The notes beneath the pieces are model-generated. The model was given only the letters and a program-made list of their open reading frames with translations, searched no databases and was not told the origin of the DNA. This document shows, in pieces, positions 47,201 to 57,655 of a stretch of DNA of 64,000 nucleotides; position 1 is the first letter of the stretch, and each line of letters begins with the position of its first letter. Origin of the DNA: Acanthosoma haemorrhoidale (taxonomy: Eukaryota; Arthropoda; Insecta; Hemiptera; Acanthosomatidae). The DNA is taken from the NCBI GenBank assembly GCA_930367205.1, contig OV884009.1:104429189-104493188 (forward strand), in the 5' to 3' direction. The translations under genes and the position numbers were made by a program.

Positions 47201-50200
47201 TTTTTAAAATTTATTATTATATGTATACATGTAGTTCTAGATCATCAATGTGATGTGGTTGCACTGGTAACTACTAATTATCAGCAAGACTTCTTCCCCA
47301 AAGGATTATCTCTAAACGCTAAAGGGGGTGGGGATTGATTTGCTGGGATTTACTCAGCCTCTTGATGGAAAATTAGTAGCCACTTAAATAAAGAAAATCT
47401 CGTTTCGAAAATCAAAATGAAGGTAGAAAGATAATAGCTTAAGACCAACCCTGCTAGTACCTATACTAGTTACAGCGACAACCTCTGTCTGCCTTATCTC
47501 TCTGGTAGTGTTGTGCCACAAATTTTTTTACATGTTTTTGCCTACCATAGTGAATCACCTTTATTTTTTTGTTATATATAAAAAATATTTTATGAAAGTA
47601 ATTATATTATATTTTAATGCATATTTCTGATATTGCAGAGAGAGATTGAGAGGTCTCACTGAACTTGACTTTTGGAACAGGGCTCGAAAGTCAGTTGCGT
47701 TACTCTGGGATGCTCATGGATGGGTATGGCATGGTAAGTACTTAATAATTCTGAAAAGCAATATTCATAAATAAGCTACAATTGCATTATTATTTATAGA
47801 GAACCTACTTTTTTCATTTGATGTTACCTCTTCAAAATTAGTTCCCGGTCAGATTTTAGGTTACACCAAAGTTTTACCTACATTTTCAAAAGTTTGATTT
47901 CGTGTAGGGATAAGCAGGGGCGAATTTCAAGAATCCGGCTATCTTCTCTTTTGTTTTTCAACGGAAAGAGTTGAGTAAAGTTCACTCTTAGGGAGTGAAC
48001 TGTAGCTCAAAAAATAAGAAATCCACTGTATCTGGTACCTCCAAATTATTTAAGAAATTTACATTTTCAACCATCACCTGCAAATACCTTTTTCTTTTAC
48101 TGACACTCAGTTGGGATGGTAGAGGAGAAAAATTGATCAGCTGTTCTGTTTTATGTAGGATACCTGCTAACTGATGCTTATTGTCGAATACTCTATTTAG
48201 CTTATTCCAAGCTTGATCATAACTATCCCCATTCAACGCTATTTTTTTCAATTCAATAGACCAGTGCTATTATTATTAAACTATATGTGTAATTATTTAG
48301 CTTACCTTCATGAAATGATGTTGGGTGTTTTTTCAGGTTACGAGATCGAGGGTATGGAAAATCTGCCAGAAGATGGAGCTCTAATTGTTTACTATCATGG
48401 GACACTCCCAGTGGATCTCTATTACTTCATAGCTAGAGTATACCTTTTAAAAAATCGCTTAGTTCATACTGTTGCAGATCGATTTTTGTTTAACATACCA
48501 GGTAATACATTATAAGTTATATTTTTATGATCGTAATTGCTGTTTACTTTTTGATTCTTAATTGGTTATTTTATCCTTTTAAAAACGATAAAAACCATGA
48601 TGTTTTAATTTATCACAAAATATCTATGTAACAGTCAACAGAAAAAGAAACACCTGGTAGAAAGAGGCACCCATTATTGTATAGGGAGGCAAGGTTCACA
48701 GAAAAGGAACTACCAGAGAAACGGGGGTCACTCATTGTTGGATAAGTAGGCAAGGACACTAGGTAAAGAACTCCCAAGAAGACAGAGGCGTGTAAAATAT
48801 GTATGTTGTTCACATTAAAAGCATCGACTTAAATCCATCTGCCCCAATCAAGTGCTATACATCAACTAATTAGTAATTTTCAGAAGGCTTTATTGGATCT
48901 CTGGCATCAATTTGTTCCACATTGGCATTGGCAGAATTTTTTAAACTTGAAGATGTATTCTATCTATCAGTTAAAATATGTTCCATTGGTCAGCTAATCA
49001 GTTTTAAAACAATATTCACATTCACCTCATTTTCAAAATTTTATTCAAAAGATTTATTTTAATTTTTACACACAAACGCTATTATGGCTAACTGTTAAAC
49101 TAAAAGTATTTTTTCAAGATTCTATTTTCAGGATGGAACATTATTGCTGAGGGTATTAAGGTAATACCAGGGACTGTGAACACCTGTTGCCAGATTTTAG
49201 AATCAGGCCATTTGCTAGCAGTGTCTCCTGGTGGTGTATATGAGGCACTCTTTGGTGATCAGACCTACCCCATAATGTGGAAGTCAAGGGTGGGATTTGC
49301 TAAAGTAGCCTTACAGGCCAAAGTTGTAAGTTATGATTTCTTGTAATTGCATTTTATATATTAAAACTGTGAGAAGAAAATACTTTATTCAAATAAGAGT
49401 GTGGCTGTATAATTATATTTGATTACTAAGATTAAGCATATCTATCAAAACTTTGAATTAATTAGAGATAATTAAAAGAAATATATATTTTTAAAGAGAT
49501 GAAGTAGAGTAACTTATAATAAAATGGAAAGAAATAGACAGACTTCAAAATGTTTTGCCTTTTATGTTATGTTTTAGACAAAATGATGATTACCTAAAAA
49601 GTTTCTTGCTTTGCCATTAACCCTTTAGGCATTTGAGCTCTCCTATTGCTTTGAACTTTACTCCCCCATTCCATGGAGGTCATGCAACAAAACAGCATAG
49701 TCTAGTCTAGTTAATTGTTGCCTTCAGGCTGTTGGCATGCTATTCATAACTAATTCAGTAAACTTACTTGGAGCCATAAACATTTGTTACAAGTGGCCAA
49801 CTTGGTCTTCTTTTCTCGGACAGTATAATAGGCTGGCCGAAAAGTCCGTTTGGTTTTTTAAGCGTAAATAAGACACAACTTTTAAACACAAAGGGATTTA
49901 TTCAATCAATGATATAATTTCCGTTTTGTTCCAGTATCTTCTGCCATCTCATGGGCAGATTCATAATTCCATGCTCAAAGAATTTCCTATCTTTACTGGC
50001 AAAAAAATTTTCCAAGTGGATTTTTACATCTTCAGAGTTGAAGGTCTGTCCATTCAATGAATTTTGAAGAGGCCAAAACAGGTGGAAATCTGAAGGTGCA
50101 AGGTTAGGCAAAACTTCCCAGCCAAGCTCCAGTAACTTCTGCCGCGTCTGCAAAGAAGTGTGCGATCTGGCATTGTCGTGATGGAAGACAATCCCCTTAT

Positions 50201-53200
50201 GGTTGGCTAGTTCTGGACGCTTCTGGTGGATCACTGCATTTAATTTGTCCAGCTGGTCACAGTACACATCCGAATTGATGGTCCTGTTCGTGGGAAGAAG
50301 TTCGTGAAAGACAACACCCCTCCAAATCACCAAATTGAAAGCATAACCTTCTTTGGGTGAAGTCCTGCTTTAGGGGTTGATTGTGGTAATTTGCCGCGCT
50401 TCCCCTATGAGCGTTTGCGCTCCACATTGTTATAGACGATCCACTTTTCGTCCCCTGTCATCATTCTATTCAAAAAAGGATCGTTTTTTTTCACATTTCC
50501 GCAACGAATCGCAGATGGAAATCCTTTGGGCGAGGTTATCCTAACTAAGTTGATGGGGAACCCAAACATCGAGCCTGCTCACGTAGCCAAGTTGATGCAG
50601 ATGGTTTTCAACACTCGATTTGGATATTTTGAGGATAACTGCGATCTCCCTAGTTGTATAACGGGGATTGGTGTCGACTAATTCCTTCACTTTGTTGCTG
50701 TTAATCTCAGTTGGCCAACCAGAGCGAGGTGCGTCTTGAACCGAAAAATTTCCCAATCGAAATTTTGGAAACCACTTCTGGCACACACGCTCTGTAACAG
50801 CATCCTCTCCGTATACAGCACATATCTTCCTGCAAGTTTCCATTGCTTTCTTTCCTTGTTTAAAATAAAAAAGCATGAGGTGTCAATAATGTTCGTTTTG
50901 GTTTTCCATTTTCAGGATGATCCTAAACACACAAAATACAATCAGTCTCGTCAGAATTTCGCGGCAAATTACGTATTGAAGTGTATAGTACCTGACGAGA
51001 GCACACTTGCAAGGGACGGACTGAAGTTAGCTACATATTAGACTGCTTTTAGTTTTGTGACGACAAAAACAGAACGGACTTTTTGGCCAACCTGATAGAT
51101 TCCATGTACAATGCTGGATCTTTATGTTGGTCATAAACATATCATTAATTTCCAGTCAAGTCTGCCCTTAACTTCCACAATGGTGTCATTACTTTCTCGA
51201 CGGGTTTTTAAAAGAAATACTCATCAGAAAATATTGGTGCAACAGAATCCATACAATACCCTCATATGTTTCAGGGTTTCCTTCAGTCCTTATATATGTA
51301 TATTTTTTCATATATTTCTTTTTTTTTTTTCGCTTGTAAACTGAGCTTGTTTTGTTTGCAGTCCTTTTGAATTTATCATATGTTTTTCATATAAGCAGAT
51401 ATGATCCGCAGACAGCCGGATCATTTTTAGATGCTTGTTTCATTGAGCCAGAAAAGTCGCTTCTTCTTCATCTAGAGATTATCAATATAATTTTTTTACT
51501 GTCCATTAATCATAAGTTTTAGTTAGGCATTATTGGGATATTCATTATTGAGTTTACAGCTCCAGCTTCACAGTTGTAAGTTGTCAAGGTGTTGGAACAC
51601 ATATTTATAAATTAAAAAAAAACTAAAAGGTTTTAAAGGTAGATAAGTGGACTTTATTATATTATGTATTAGAATGAAGCCCATGTTATGAAGATTGTTA
51701 GTTATAATGAATGCTATAAATTAATGAAATAAAATAAAAGTCATGGGTTGGATATTAAATTATGTTTACAGCAAGAGAAGAAAAGACATAAAAAAAAAAT
51801 TAAAATTATTGTGAAAATGGCACAAAAATAAAGAATTTGTCTTCATAGCGATTTCTGAATGATGTGGGTGACATTTGCTGTATATGTCAATTGGTGTGGA
51901 TATTGATTGCCTGCCTTGCCCTTTTTCATCTTTGCTCATCTACCAAATGGTCTCTACTCACTCATGTTGAAAGAGTGAGCGAAACAAAAAAAATCCGGCC
52001 GCTTTTGGTGTGGATGTAGGGTTCTCTTGGGCACATGGGCAACAGTCGCTCATGTGTCGACAGGGATCAGTGTTATCACCACTCTGCCCATTTGTCACTT
52101 CCAGATCTCCATAATAACAGTGCAATGAACTGGTGGAGGGGGGGGGGACATTTTTGCTATCATGTGATCTTGTCAGTTTGGAACTCGACAATTGAGAATG
52201 TCCAGTTCTAAGGCAGATGTATTTAAGTTGAGGCAGAAAAAGACAAAAAATAAACATCAAGTGTTTTAATAAATGTAATAATGTCGAATGTATTTGGAAA
52301 AATCCTGGTTTACATTTGATTAGTTATGTAAGATGTTCTGTTTCCTGATGGCCTTTGTTGATTAGAATTTCCCCTATGAGAATTGTATTAATTTAAACTG
52401 AAAAAATGAAATACTGTCCTCGTAGGATTTTAAGAGATTTACATTCTTTCTCCTTTGCATTCCTTGTATCAGATGTCAGATCCACATTTGTTATCCATGG
52501 ATCATTCTATGTAGGTGTTAAGATCTTTTGGTTATGCATTTATGTGAGCATGTTATAAGTTATGCGATTATTACTGATTCAATTTTCTTTTTTAAATAAA
52601 GAGTTAATTTTATTTTCTATCTAGCCAATCATTCCCATGTTCACCGAAAATGTACGTGAAGCATTCAGAACAATGGCTCCTATGAAAAGGTTCTGGCTTA
52701 AATTCTATAACTGGACAAGGCTACCATTCATGCCAATATATGGAGGGTTTCCTGTCAAGTTAGTGACACATTTGGGTAGCCCTCTGATACCAGCGCCTCA
52801 CACTTCACCACAGCAACTACAGAAAGAGGTACTCTACTTTCTTTAGATATATATTTATACATTTTATGAGAATTGATATTTATAATATAAGTTTTGAAAA
52901 TACTGTGGTATATACAAAACAGTATGACGTGAAACCATCTTTAAAATTGTTCAAATTCTGGTCCCAACAAAGTTAATAAAGATTTGACTAAATAATGTCA
53001 TATTTCTTTTTATTATAACTCATGCATTGCGAATCTTATGTACTGACAGTCTGTTAATATATGTGGAAATAATTAGAGCTACATATCTATTGTGAGATGG
53101 TGTCGACTGTTTAAGACATGTAAGCAAACTGAGAGAGCCAGGCAATGAGCAACCTTAACTCATTTTGGGTAAAAAGGCTTGTACAGCACAAAAATAGTTC

Positions 53201-53729
53201 ACATGTGTGAAGGGCAGTATGATAGGTTTAACCTATCAAGGTTTTTTTTATTTGATCAGACATGATGAGTTTGTAAGTGAGAGATCTAAACAATAGAGGT
53301 AGGTTGCTGTGAGGTATGGATAGTTCTAATAAGAATAGTAATACAAATATCACTGATTGGTACATACACAGGACGTTATTATTATATAAATAATAACAGC
53401 GTAAATTAAAAAAAGGATGTTATATTGAAGGAAAAAAGGTTTATTATATTGAAGAAACACACTTGCAATGGGTAATTGAGATAATGATCCCATGTATACA
53501 ATATTGCATTCACCCTCTAATTCATACAGAAGTTAAAATTAAAATTTAATATCAATATGAATGCTAAAATGTATGTGGATGTTATGAAGTTAAATAAATA
53601 ATGTTGAAACAAAATTATTTTCAGTGTGCAGAGGCCATCAATGCATTAATTGAGAAACACCAGAGACTTCCAGGATGTATCACTCTTGCTGTAGCAGACC
53701 GCTTCTACAGGAAGGAAAAGTGTGCCTGA
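38974..53729 (+). CDS. TMEM68: TMEM68-like acyltransferase, multi-exon gene (5' end not found)
   Basis: TMEM68 (DIESL in mammals) is an endoplasmic-reticulum acyltransferase of the LPLAT/DGAT2-like fold that makes triacylglycerol independently of DGAT1 and DGAT2. Six exons (38974-39109, 47639-47733, 48337-48501, 49132-49325, 52625-52828, 53625-53729) join in frame. They give a hydrophobic hairpin (LTPLLITFLLPLVIILLFYT), VALLWDAHGWVWHGYEIEGM, the catalytic YHGTLPVDLYYF (His and Asp five residues apart), SPGGVYEALFGD, PIIPMFTENVREAF, PIYGGFPVKLVTHLG and a C-terminal EKHQRLPG. Motif order and length fit the family. About the first 40-45 residues, with the start codon, lie upstream in an unidentified exon. 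Introns 1 and 4 are rich in transposons. Confidence 0.9.
39416..40091 (+). repeat. LTR-like repeat, copy 1
   Basis: It aligns by eye over its whole length with copy 2 and with inverted copy 3. Shared blocks include GTTGCCTTTGATAT near the start, TCTAATATTAATA, AATATTGGATTTG and, near the end, TAAATCTGGCCAG. The end, ATGTAACA, and the TGTTGTGATAT-type start suggest LTR termini. Confidence 0.6.
40437..41242 (+). repeat. LTR-like repeat, copy 2
   Basis: Same orientation as copy 1, about 345 bp further on. It begins TGTTGTGATATTTG and ends CATAACA, with AT-rich flanks. It has the GACCCGTGGATCA and AAATCTGGCCAGTCGCG blocks of the family. Confidence 0.6.
41269..41981 (-). repeat. LTR-like repeat, copy 3, inverted
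   Basis: The reverse complement follows copy 1 closely. On the minus strand a TATAAAAACGAGGAG motif near 41693 looks like the promoter of an LTR, in mid-element where a U3/R junction would be. It ends CACAACA at 41981. Confidence 0.6.
42005..42577 (-). repeat. Related LTR-like repeat, subfamily B, copy 1, inverted
   Basis: It starts with TTATCTATTTATCTGAGGTTT and ends AATATCACAACA, so its ends resemble those of copies 1-3, but the middle differs. It matches 60130-60700 closely (for example CCACTATCTCTTATACATCA and CCACGTCCCTGTTCGCTA). Confidence 0.6.
42690..43110 (+). mobile_element. Possible gypsy pol-derived fragment
   Basis: GC-richer than its surroundings. The plus strand reads GTETAADEGMAEQMLNAHLK, then LWGKVHDRIVREKVKSVARV and NLKVRDR, resembling the region after the integrase core of some gypsy polyproteins. 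Later parts are broken by stops. Confidence 0.3.
43937..44913 (+). mobile_element. mariner element, copy 3 (Hsmar2/irritans-like), internally deleted
   Basis: The inverted repeats carry AGGTTGGTGCG on the left and the complement CGCACCAACCTGA on the right. A TA precedes the left end (43935-43936); the right flank has no adjacent TA. At 977 bp it is about 300 bp short of full length. The type differs from the other two mariners in repeats and protein. Confidence 0.88.
44127..44836 (+). pseudogene. mariner transposase pseudogene, copy 3
   Basis: The N-terminus MNSTDIRAIYLYEYKLG and VQRWFEKFRSSDFSLQNEPR read to about 44330, where a one-base loss in an A run changes frame. KALVETNPTVSSRELAGRM and IGKVKKMDKWIPHELTERN follow. 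Soon after CSSLL the sequence jumps to a decayed QPHTS and then HPPYSPDLSPTDFHLF, so the region with the first catalytic Asp is gone and the second is not preserved; only the third Asp (PTD) is visible. A TGA follows FEH. The tail ends GAYFD with TAA at 44834-44836. Confidence 0.88.
45420..45950 (+). mobile_element. pogo/Tigger-like transposase relic
   Basis: Around 45615-45715 one frame reads VLYIPPVTTPLLQRMDQNII, then PKIELNYKNLSFW. This matches the P.NTT.L.QPMDQ segment of pogo/Tigger (DDE, CENP-B-like) transposases, followed by a decayed tail (DDDEANDDLDVSTRQTVT). Termini were not found. Confidence 0.55.
47639..47733 (+). CDS. TMEM68: TMEM68 exon (95 nt)
   Basis: It lies between a GATATTGCAG acceptor and a CATG/GTAAGT donor. 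It encodes ERLRGLTELDFWNRARKSVA and LLWDAHGWVWH, with split codons at both ends. Confidence 0.92.
47985..48251 (-). pseudogene. BEL/Pao gag (DUF1759-type) relic
   Basis: The minus-strand frame reads LNGDSYDQAWNKLNRVFDNK, then HQLAGILHKTEQL and LEVPDTVDFLFFELQF. This is the usual pattern of the BEL/Pao gag domain (Y..AW..L...F.N). It sits in TMEM68 intron 2, antisense, between the exons at 47733 and 48337. Only this part remains. Confidence 0.6.
48337..48501 (+). CDS. TMEM68: TMEM68 exon with catalytic His-Asp motif (165 nt)
   Basis: The acceptor is TTTTTTCAG and the donor is CCAG/GTAATA. It encodes YEIEGMENLPEDGALIVYYH, GTLPVDLYYF and DRFLFNIP. The H and D of HGTLPVD are the expected catalytic pair of this family. 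Confidence 0.93.
48639..48790 (+). repeat. Degenerate minisatellite, about 60-bp unit
   Basis: Two and a half units: ACAGAAAA..GAAC.ACC.G.. starts near 48639 and 48699, and a partial unit (TAGGTAAAGAACTCCCAAGA) near 48758. Each full unit ends with a ..AGGCAAGG.. block. It lies in TMEM68 intron 3. Confidence 0.5.
49132..49325 (+). CDS. TMEM68: TMEM68 exon (194 nt)
   Basis: It lies between TATTTTCAG and GTT/GTAAGT and encodes GWNIIAEGIKVIPGTVNTCC, LLAVSPGGVYEALFGDQTYP and FAKVALQAKV. The SPGG block is a conserved acyltransferase motif. Confidence 0.93.
49828..51095 (-). mobile_element. mariner element, copy 2 (same family as 10201-11475), defective
   Basis: 1268 bp with inverted repeats (CTGGCCGAAAAGTCCG on the left, TTTTTGGCCAACCTGA on the right), flanked by TA at 49826-49827 and 51096-51097. 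It lies in TMEM68 intron 4, antisense. It is nearly the same sequence as copy 1 on the opposite strand. Confidence 0.93.
49902..50909 (-). pseudogene. mariner transposase pseudogene, copy 2
   Basis: The start codon is at 50909 (MENQNEHY), with a TGA at the ninth codon where copy 1 has Arg. The N-terminal part runs to the same TAG after VPHQLS as in copy 1. An A8 run then shifts the frame, and a second TAG after ERKRS is also shared. The C-terminal part (50333-49902) keeps LLPTNRTINSDVYCDQLDKL, which copy 1 has lost. It has an in-frame 18-bp deletion that turns the usual LPHP.YSPDLAPSD into LPNLAPSD, leaving 28 rather than 34 residues between the last two catalytic Asp. Confidence 0.92.
51096..52624. 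other. Rest of TMEM68 intron 4
   Basis: AT-rich with a T run near 51310 and a G run near 52140. Short frames only; nothing recognised. Confidence 0.5.
52625..52828 (+). CDS. TMEM68: TMEM68 exon (204 nt)
   Basis: It lies between TATCTAG and GAG/GTACTC, phase 0 at both ends. It encodes PIIPMFTENVREAFRTMAP, FWLKFYNWTRLPFMPIYGGF and PVKLVTHLGSPLIPAPHTSP. Confidence 0.93.
53625..53729 (+). CDS. TMEM68: TMEM68 last coding exon
   Basis: It starts after ATTTTCAG and encodes CAEAINALIEKHQRLPGCIT, LAVADRFYRKEKCA and a TGA at 53727-53729. Confidence 0.92.
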   Translation, partial: CAEAINALIEKHQRLPGCITLAVADRFYRKEKCA

Positions 53730-53822
53730 GCCTTAGTGCATCATTCATTTGTGTAAAATATGTTAATAGTTTTACTTTCAATCACAAATTTCCCATGTAT
53801 AGACATTTTTTCATTTTAAACC

Positions 53823-53828
53823 AATAAA
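53823..53828 (+). terminator. TMEM68: Polyadenylation signal of TMEM68
   Basis: AATAAA lies 94 bases after the stop codon, a plausible end for a short 3' UTR. Confidence 0.6.
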
Positions 53829-56125
53829 TAATATGATTAAATTTGTGCATGTTAGCAAGCATAGCCTGGCACTTTTGAACATTGTTCATAAGTGATTTGA
53901 AGTAATTTGAACTCTTTACTTTAAAACATCATCCTTAGTAGAGAAAGTAACTTAGCCAGGAAGCTACACCGCCTAGTCAACTCCTACTTATTAAATTTTG
54001 CCATCTAAATACCCCATAGTATTTTTTTAAAGATACCAACAAAAGTATTTGTTCCAAACTTAGTGTAAGTCTGACAATAAATAGCATTTAAGGACAGTAG
54101 GGGGCTAAAGTTCAAGTTAACAACAGGAATTATGCCAAATTTGGCGCTAATACATTAAATGGAAATTAGGAGAATAAATAGAAAACATTTTCAGGTTGTA
54201 AACCCCTGAGTATTTTTCATAAAGTACTGGAAAATGGAATGAGTGAATCGAAAATAAACCTTATTCTGGGACATAAACCCCTAAGAATAACAGTAATGTC
54301 AATTATATAGGACCACAGTCTGGCATATGGGTGGATACCTATTGTAATAACAGTTGATAGTGTTTCAGAAAAAAAAGTTAATAAATCGCAATAAAAATTT
54401 GATGCTAATACAGCAATAATTACAAATTGAAGTAGCCGAAGGAGAAACATTTGACATGTGATGAGCACTATTTATACCAAATTTAGTGTGAATCAGATCA
54501 TAAAAAGATTTCAATGGAAGCTAATGGGATCATAACATGTCTTTTTTGTTATGAGAATTGTTTCTAGTTATTTCCTAACACTTTTTTAAAACAATATATA
54601 AATAAAATTGTAGCAGCACATATTTTTATATATTTTATATGTAATTTATGCATAAATTTATATTGCTGGTTGCGATGGATCACATGAACAGTTTGAGGAC
54701 AATCAGATCAGGATGTTGTGTGGGAGCAAATCAGTCCTACAGATAGATTGACACAGGTTGAATCACTTTGTTCTTCTCAGATTTTTTAGTTGTCAGCACA
54801 TCCCGCTGCACCCTCCAAATAACTGCTAACTGTTCGAAGGCATTTTCCAAGTCAAATGTGCTCCACTCTAAATAAGTTATTTCATATTATAAGTTATCAA
54901 ATGTTTTAAAGTGTGGGTACACACCTGGTCTATTACTTTTTTTCATATTGTACGTGCAAAACAATATGCAAACTATTGGCCACCATTGATTGTCATTCTT
55001 TCCAGATGCCCAGGCATATAATTAATTTTTTTTTAACTAGAAACCTTGTTTTCAATCGCATATCTACCATTAATACTGTGCTCTCAGTTTTTATTAGACC
55101 ACCATTTAATTTGACAATAAGGAAAGCTTTTGTCATGAAATTTCCACTTTATGAAGACCCAACGATGCTAAAATGATTGTAAATTTTAGTGAATTGCTGT
55201 TTTCTCTAGGGCAGTGTGATGTGTTGACATTATTTCAATCAAATTGGAATAGGCTCGGTTTGATTTGAGCAATAAAGAGCAGCTTTTATTTTGTGACATC
55301 TCCACAGAATAAACTCAGTATTTCTATTTAGTGACTAAAAATTTCTACAAACCTGTAGAACTTTTTTTTTGACCTAGGTCAGAGAGTGCTGTGTATTATG
55401 CTGAAGCATAATTAGCAGCAATAATAAACAATAATTTGTTTAGTCAAACTAGTTCCTTTCTATATAAGGAGGCATAGTTATTATATTGCCATCGATATAA
55501 TCGATCCAACAATATATTGTAGATTGAATCTGTGCAGATATCTGTTTCCTTACCCTTTTTTTTCCCCACCTCATAAATTTTTCTTTTTTATATCAATTCT
55601 GAACTTTCTTAATGCAGTGGAGTCCTGATCAACCGCAGCAATTGGGGTTGAGTACCCACCACACATATAATGAGATTTTAAAGGTTAAAAAAAAACTTCA
55701 AAAGTTTTCAAAGTAATTTATTATTTACTTGGTAATTTTTTACTTATGCTTATTAAGAAATTTATATTTTATATTCACTGTATTTATTATTTTTAAAAAA
55801 TCATAGCCTTCTCTTCTACTGTCATGAGCTATGGTGTGCAAGTTCCCTAAGAGCTGTCCCCACAGATGTTGGTCCGAAGCCTGGCTTTCTTCTCTTGACT
55901 TTTCGGTAATTATCCATCTGCCTTGGGTGCTGAGTCAATTTTGTGCTTGTAACTACCCGTCACACGAATATAGAAGTGTCAATCAATTCTAACAATTCAA
56001 TTTTTTATTCAGTGACAAAATTATCAAATTGACAAAGTGTTGGATTGAGAAGAGAATCAATATCACTTGTATAGATACTGGAAATTACTGTATTTACCCA
56101 TTCCTAGTTGAGGTAACATTTAATG

Positions 56126-57655
56126 AACAATATTTAATAAAAAAACTAAATTTCAATAAAATAAAAATTATGTTGAGCACCAGGCTTTAACCCATCTTCC
56201 AATGAGGGGAAAAAAAAGAGAAAAACCTACATGGCCATACCAAATAAATACTGCAATTCCATGCTATTTCAGGTGAGAAGGGCTGGGTTAAGTTATAAAG
56301 CAGCAAGCAGAATATTTATTTTCATGCAAATCAATTTACAAAAGAAATATTTACAATATTAACAAGCAGAGAAAAATATAGTTACGAAGAAACAAGAAAG
56401 TTATTAATATAAGAAATAATTTACAAGGAGATTGAACTACACAACCCCACAAAAAAAAATTCAAATATTTGCCTCCTAATAGAATTATATTTTTAATTAA
56501 TATTCAGGGTTAGAAGTGGGTTGAGGAAAAGACCGACGCAGATACCAAACAGTGCATTACATCTCATAATTTGGACTCTCCCTAGCTTCAAAACGGAGCG
56601 CCGACCAAAAATAATCATTTAAATCAAAATTTTAGGTAATTTACTGATGTTAATTTAGCATAAAATGAAGTTATTCAAATAATGCATGGTTTTCAAGTTA
56701 TGATTAGAAAAAAAGTATTTTTGCATTTTTTTTATTATTCCGGGAAAAATTCAAGTTGGCAAAGTTGAAATTCATAATTAGCACCACACAAAACATAAAT
56801 GAGCAAATTTTCAGAACTTCTACAACACTTTCCATCAAGATCCCTTTTCTTGTCCCCATTTGACTCGTCTAGGTTCTTTGGTCAACAAAGGCCCTGATGC
56901 TGGTCAATTTCAAATTCACTTCAGGGAGTCTTCTTTTAACAGTCTGCACTTATTGCAACTCCCCGAGTTGCACGAAGAAGTTGAGTAGTCTCAGTAGCAG
57001 TTGAAAACATATTCCGAAGCGTGTGAAGTACAATTAACCCGTCATCTCTTGGGCATCTTACAATTGCAGCAACCTGTCTCACAGTAACATGTAACATGTA
57101 ATTGTAATTGCTCTCCGAACAGTAGTTTCAGGTAAACCTCATGCATGGGCTGCATATCTTTGTCTTCCACTAAAGTAACAACACAGGCAACTTGCTTAAC
57201 CGTCACAACCATTTTTTGAATTAAAATTTAAAAACCTTTTGCTAAATGTTCTGAGATTAATTACACAAGAAATCAAAATAGAAATTCCTGTATAATCTTT
57301 TTTAAATATTTATTGGGGTTTTCCTTCATATTTATAGCCCGTTATCAGTGCAAAAGGTTAATATTAATTAAAAAAGATTTGAAGGCCGAAAGATCCTATT
57401 AGGAAAGAAATATTTGAATTATTGTGTGCCATTTATTTTGTGGGGCAGTGTTATATAAAAGGTAATAATAAAAGAAAATAAATTGAAACTTAATATTAAT
57501 ATATACAAAATTGATCTAAAATAAGGCGTTTCCAAAATCTTGAAGTTAAAATATAGTAATATCAAGGTAGAATAACAGAAAAGATAAAGGTAGATCTGTA
57601 CAAATAACAAAATACTCAAGATGCTTTCTAGTTGATATATCTATGGGAAGGTACA
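56126..57655. repeat. Dispersed repeat, copy split in two parts
   Basis: The parts at about 56126-56400 and 57465-57655 match 59220-59400 and 59440-59600 in the same order. Shared blocks are AAATAAAAATTATGTTGAG, CATCTTCCAATGAG and AAGGTAGATCTGTACAAA. The 1-kb stretch between the two parts has no counterpart in the other copy. Confidence 0.5.

Larger units (their letters stand above)
39110..47638. other. TMEM68 intron 1, repeat-rich
   Basis: It holds four LTR-like repeats (39416-42577), a decayed retroelement patch (42690-43110), a mariner (43937-44913) and a pogo/Tigger relic (about 45420-45950). The rest is AT-rich with nothing recognised. Confidence 0.5.
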
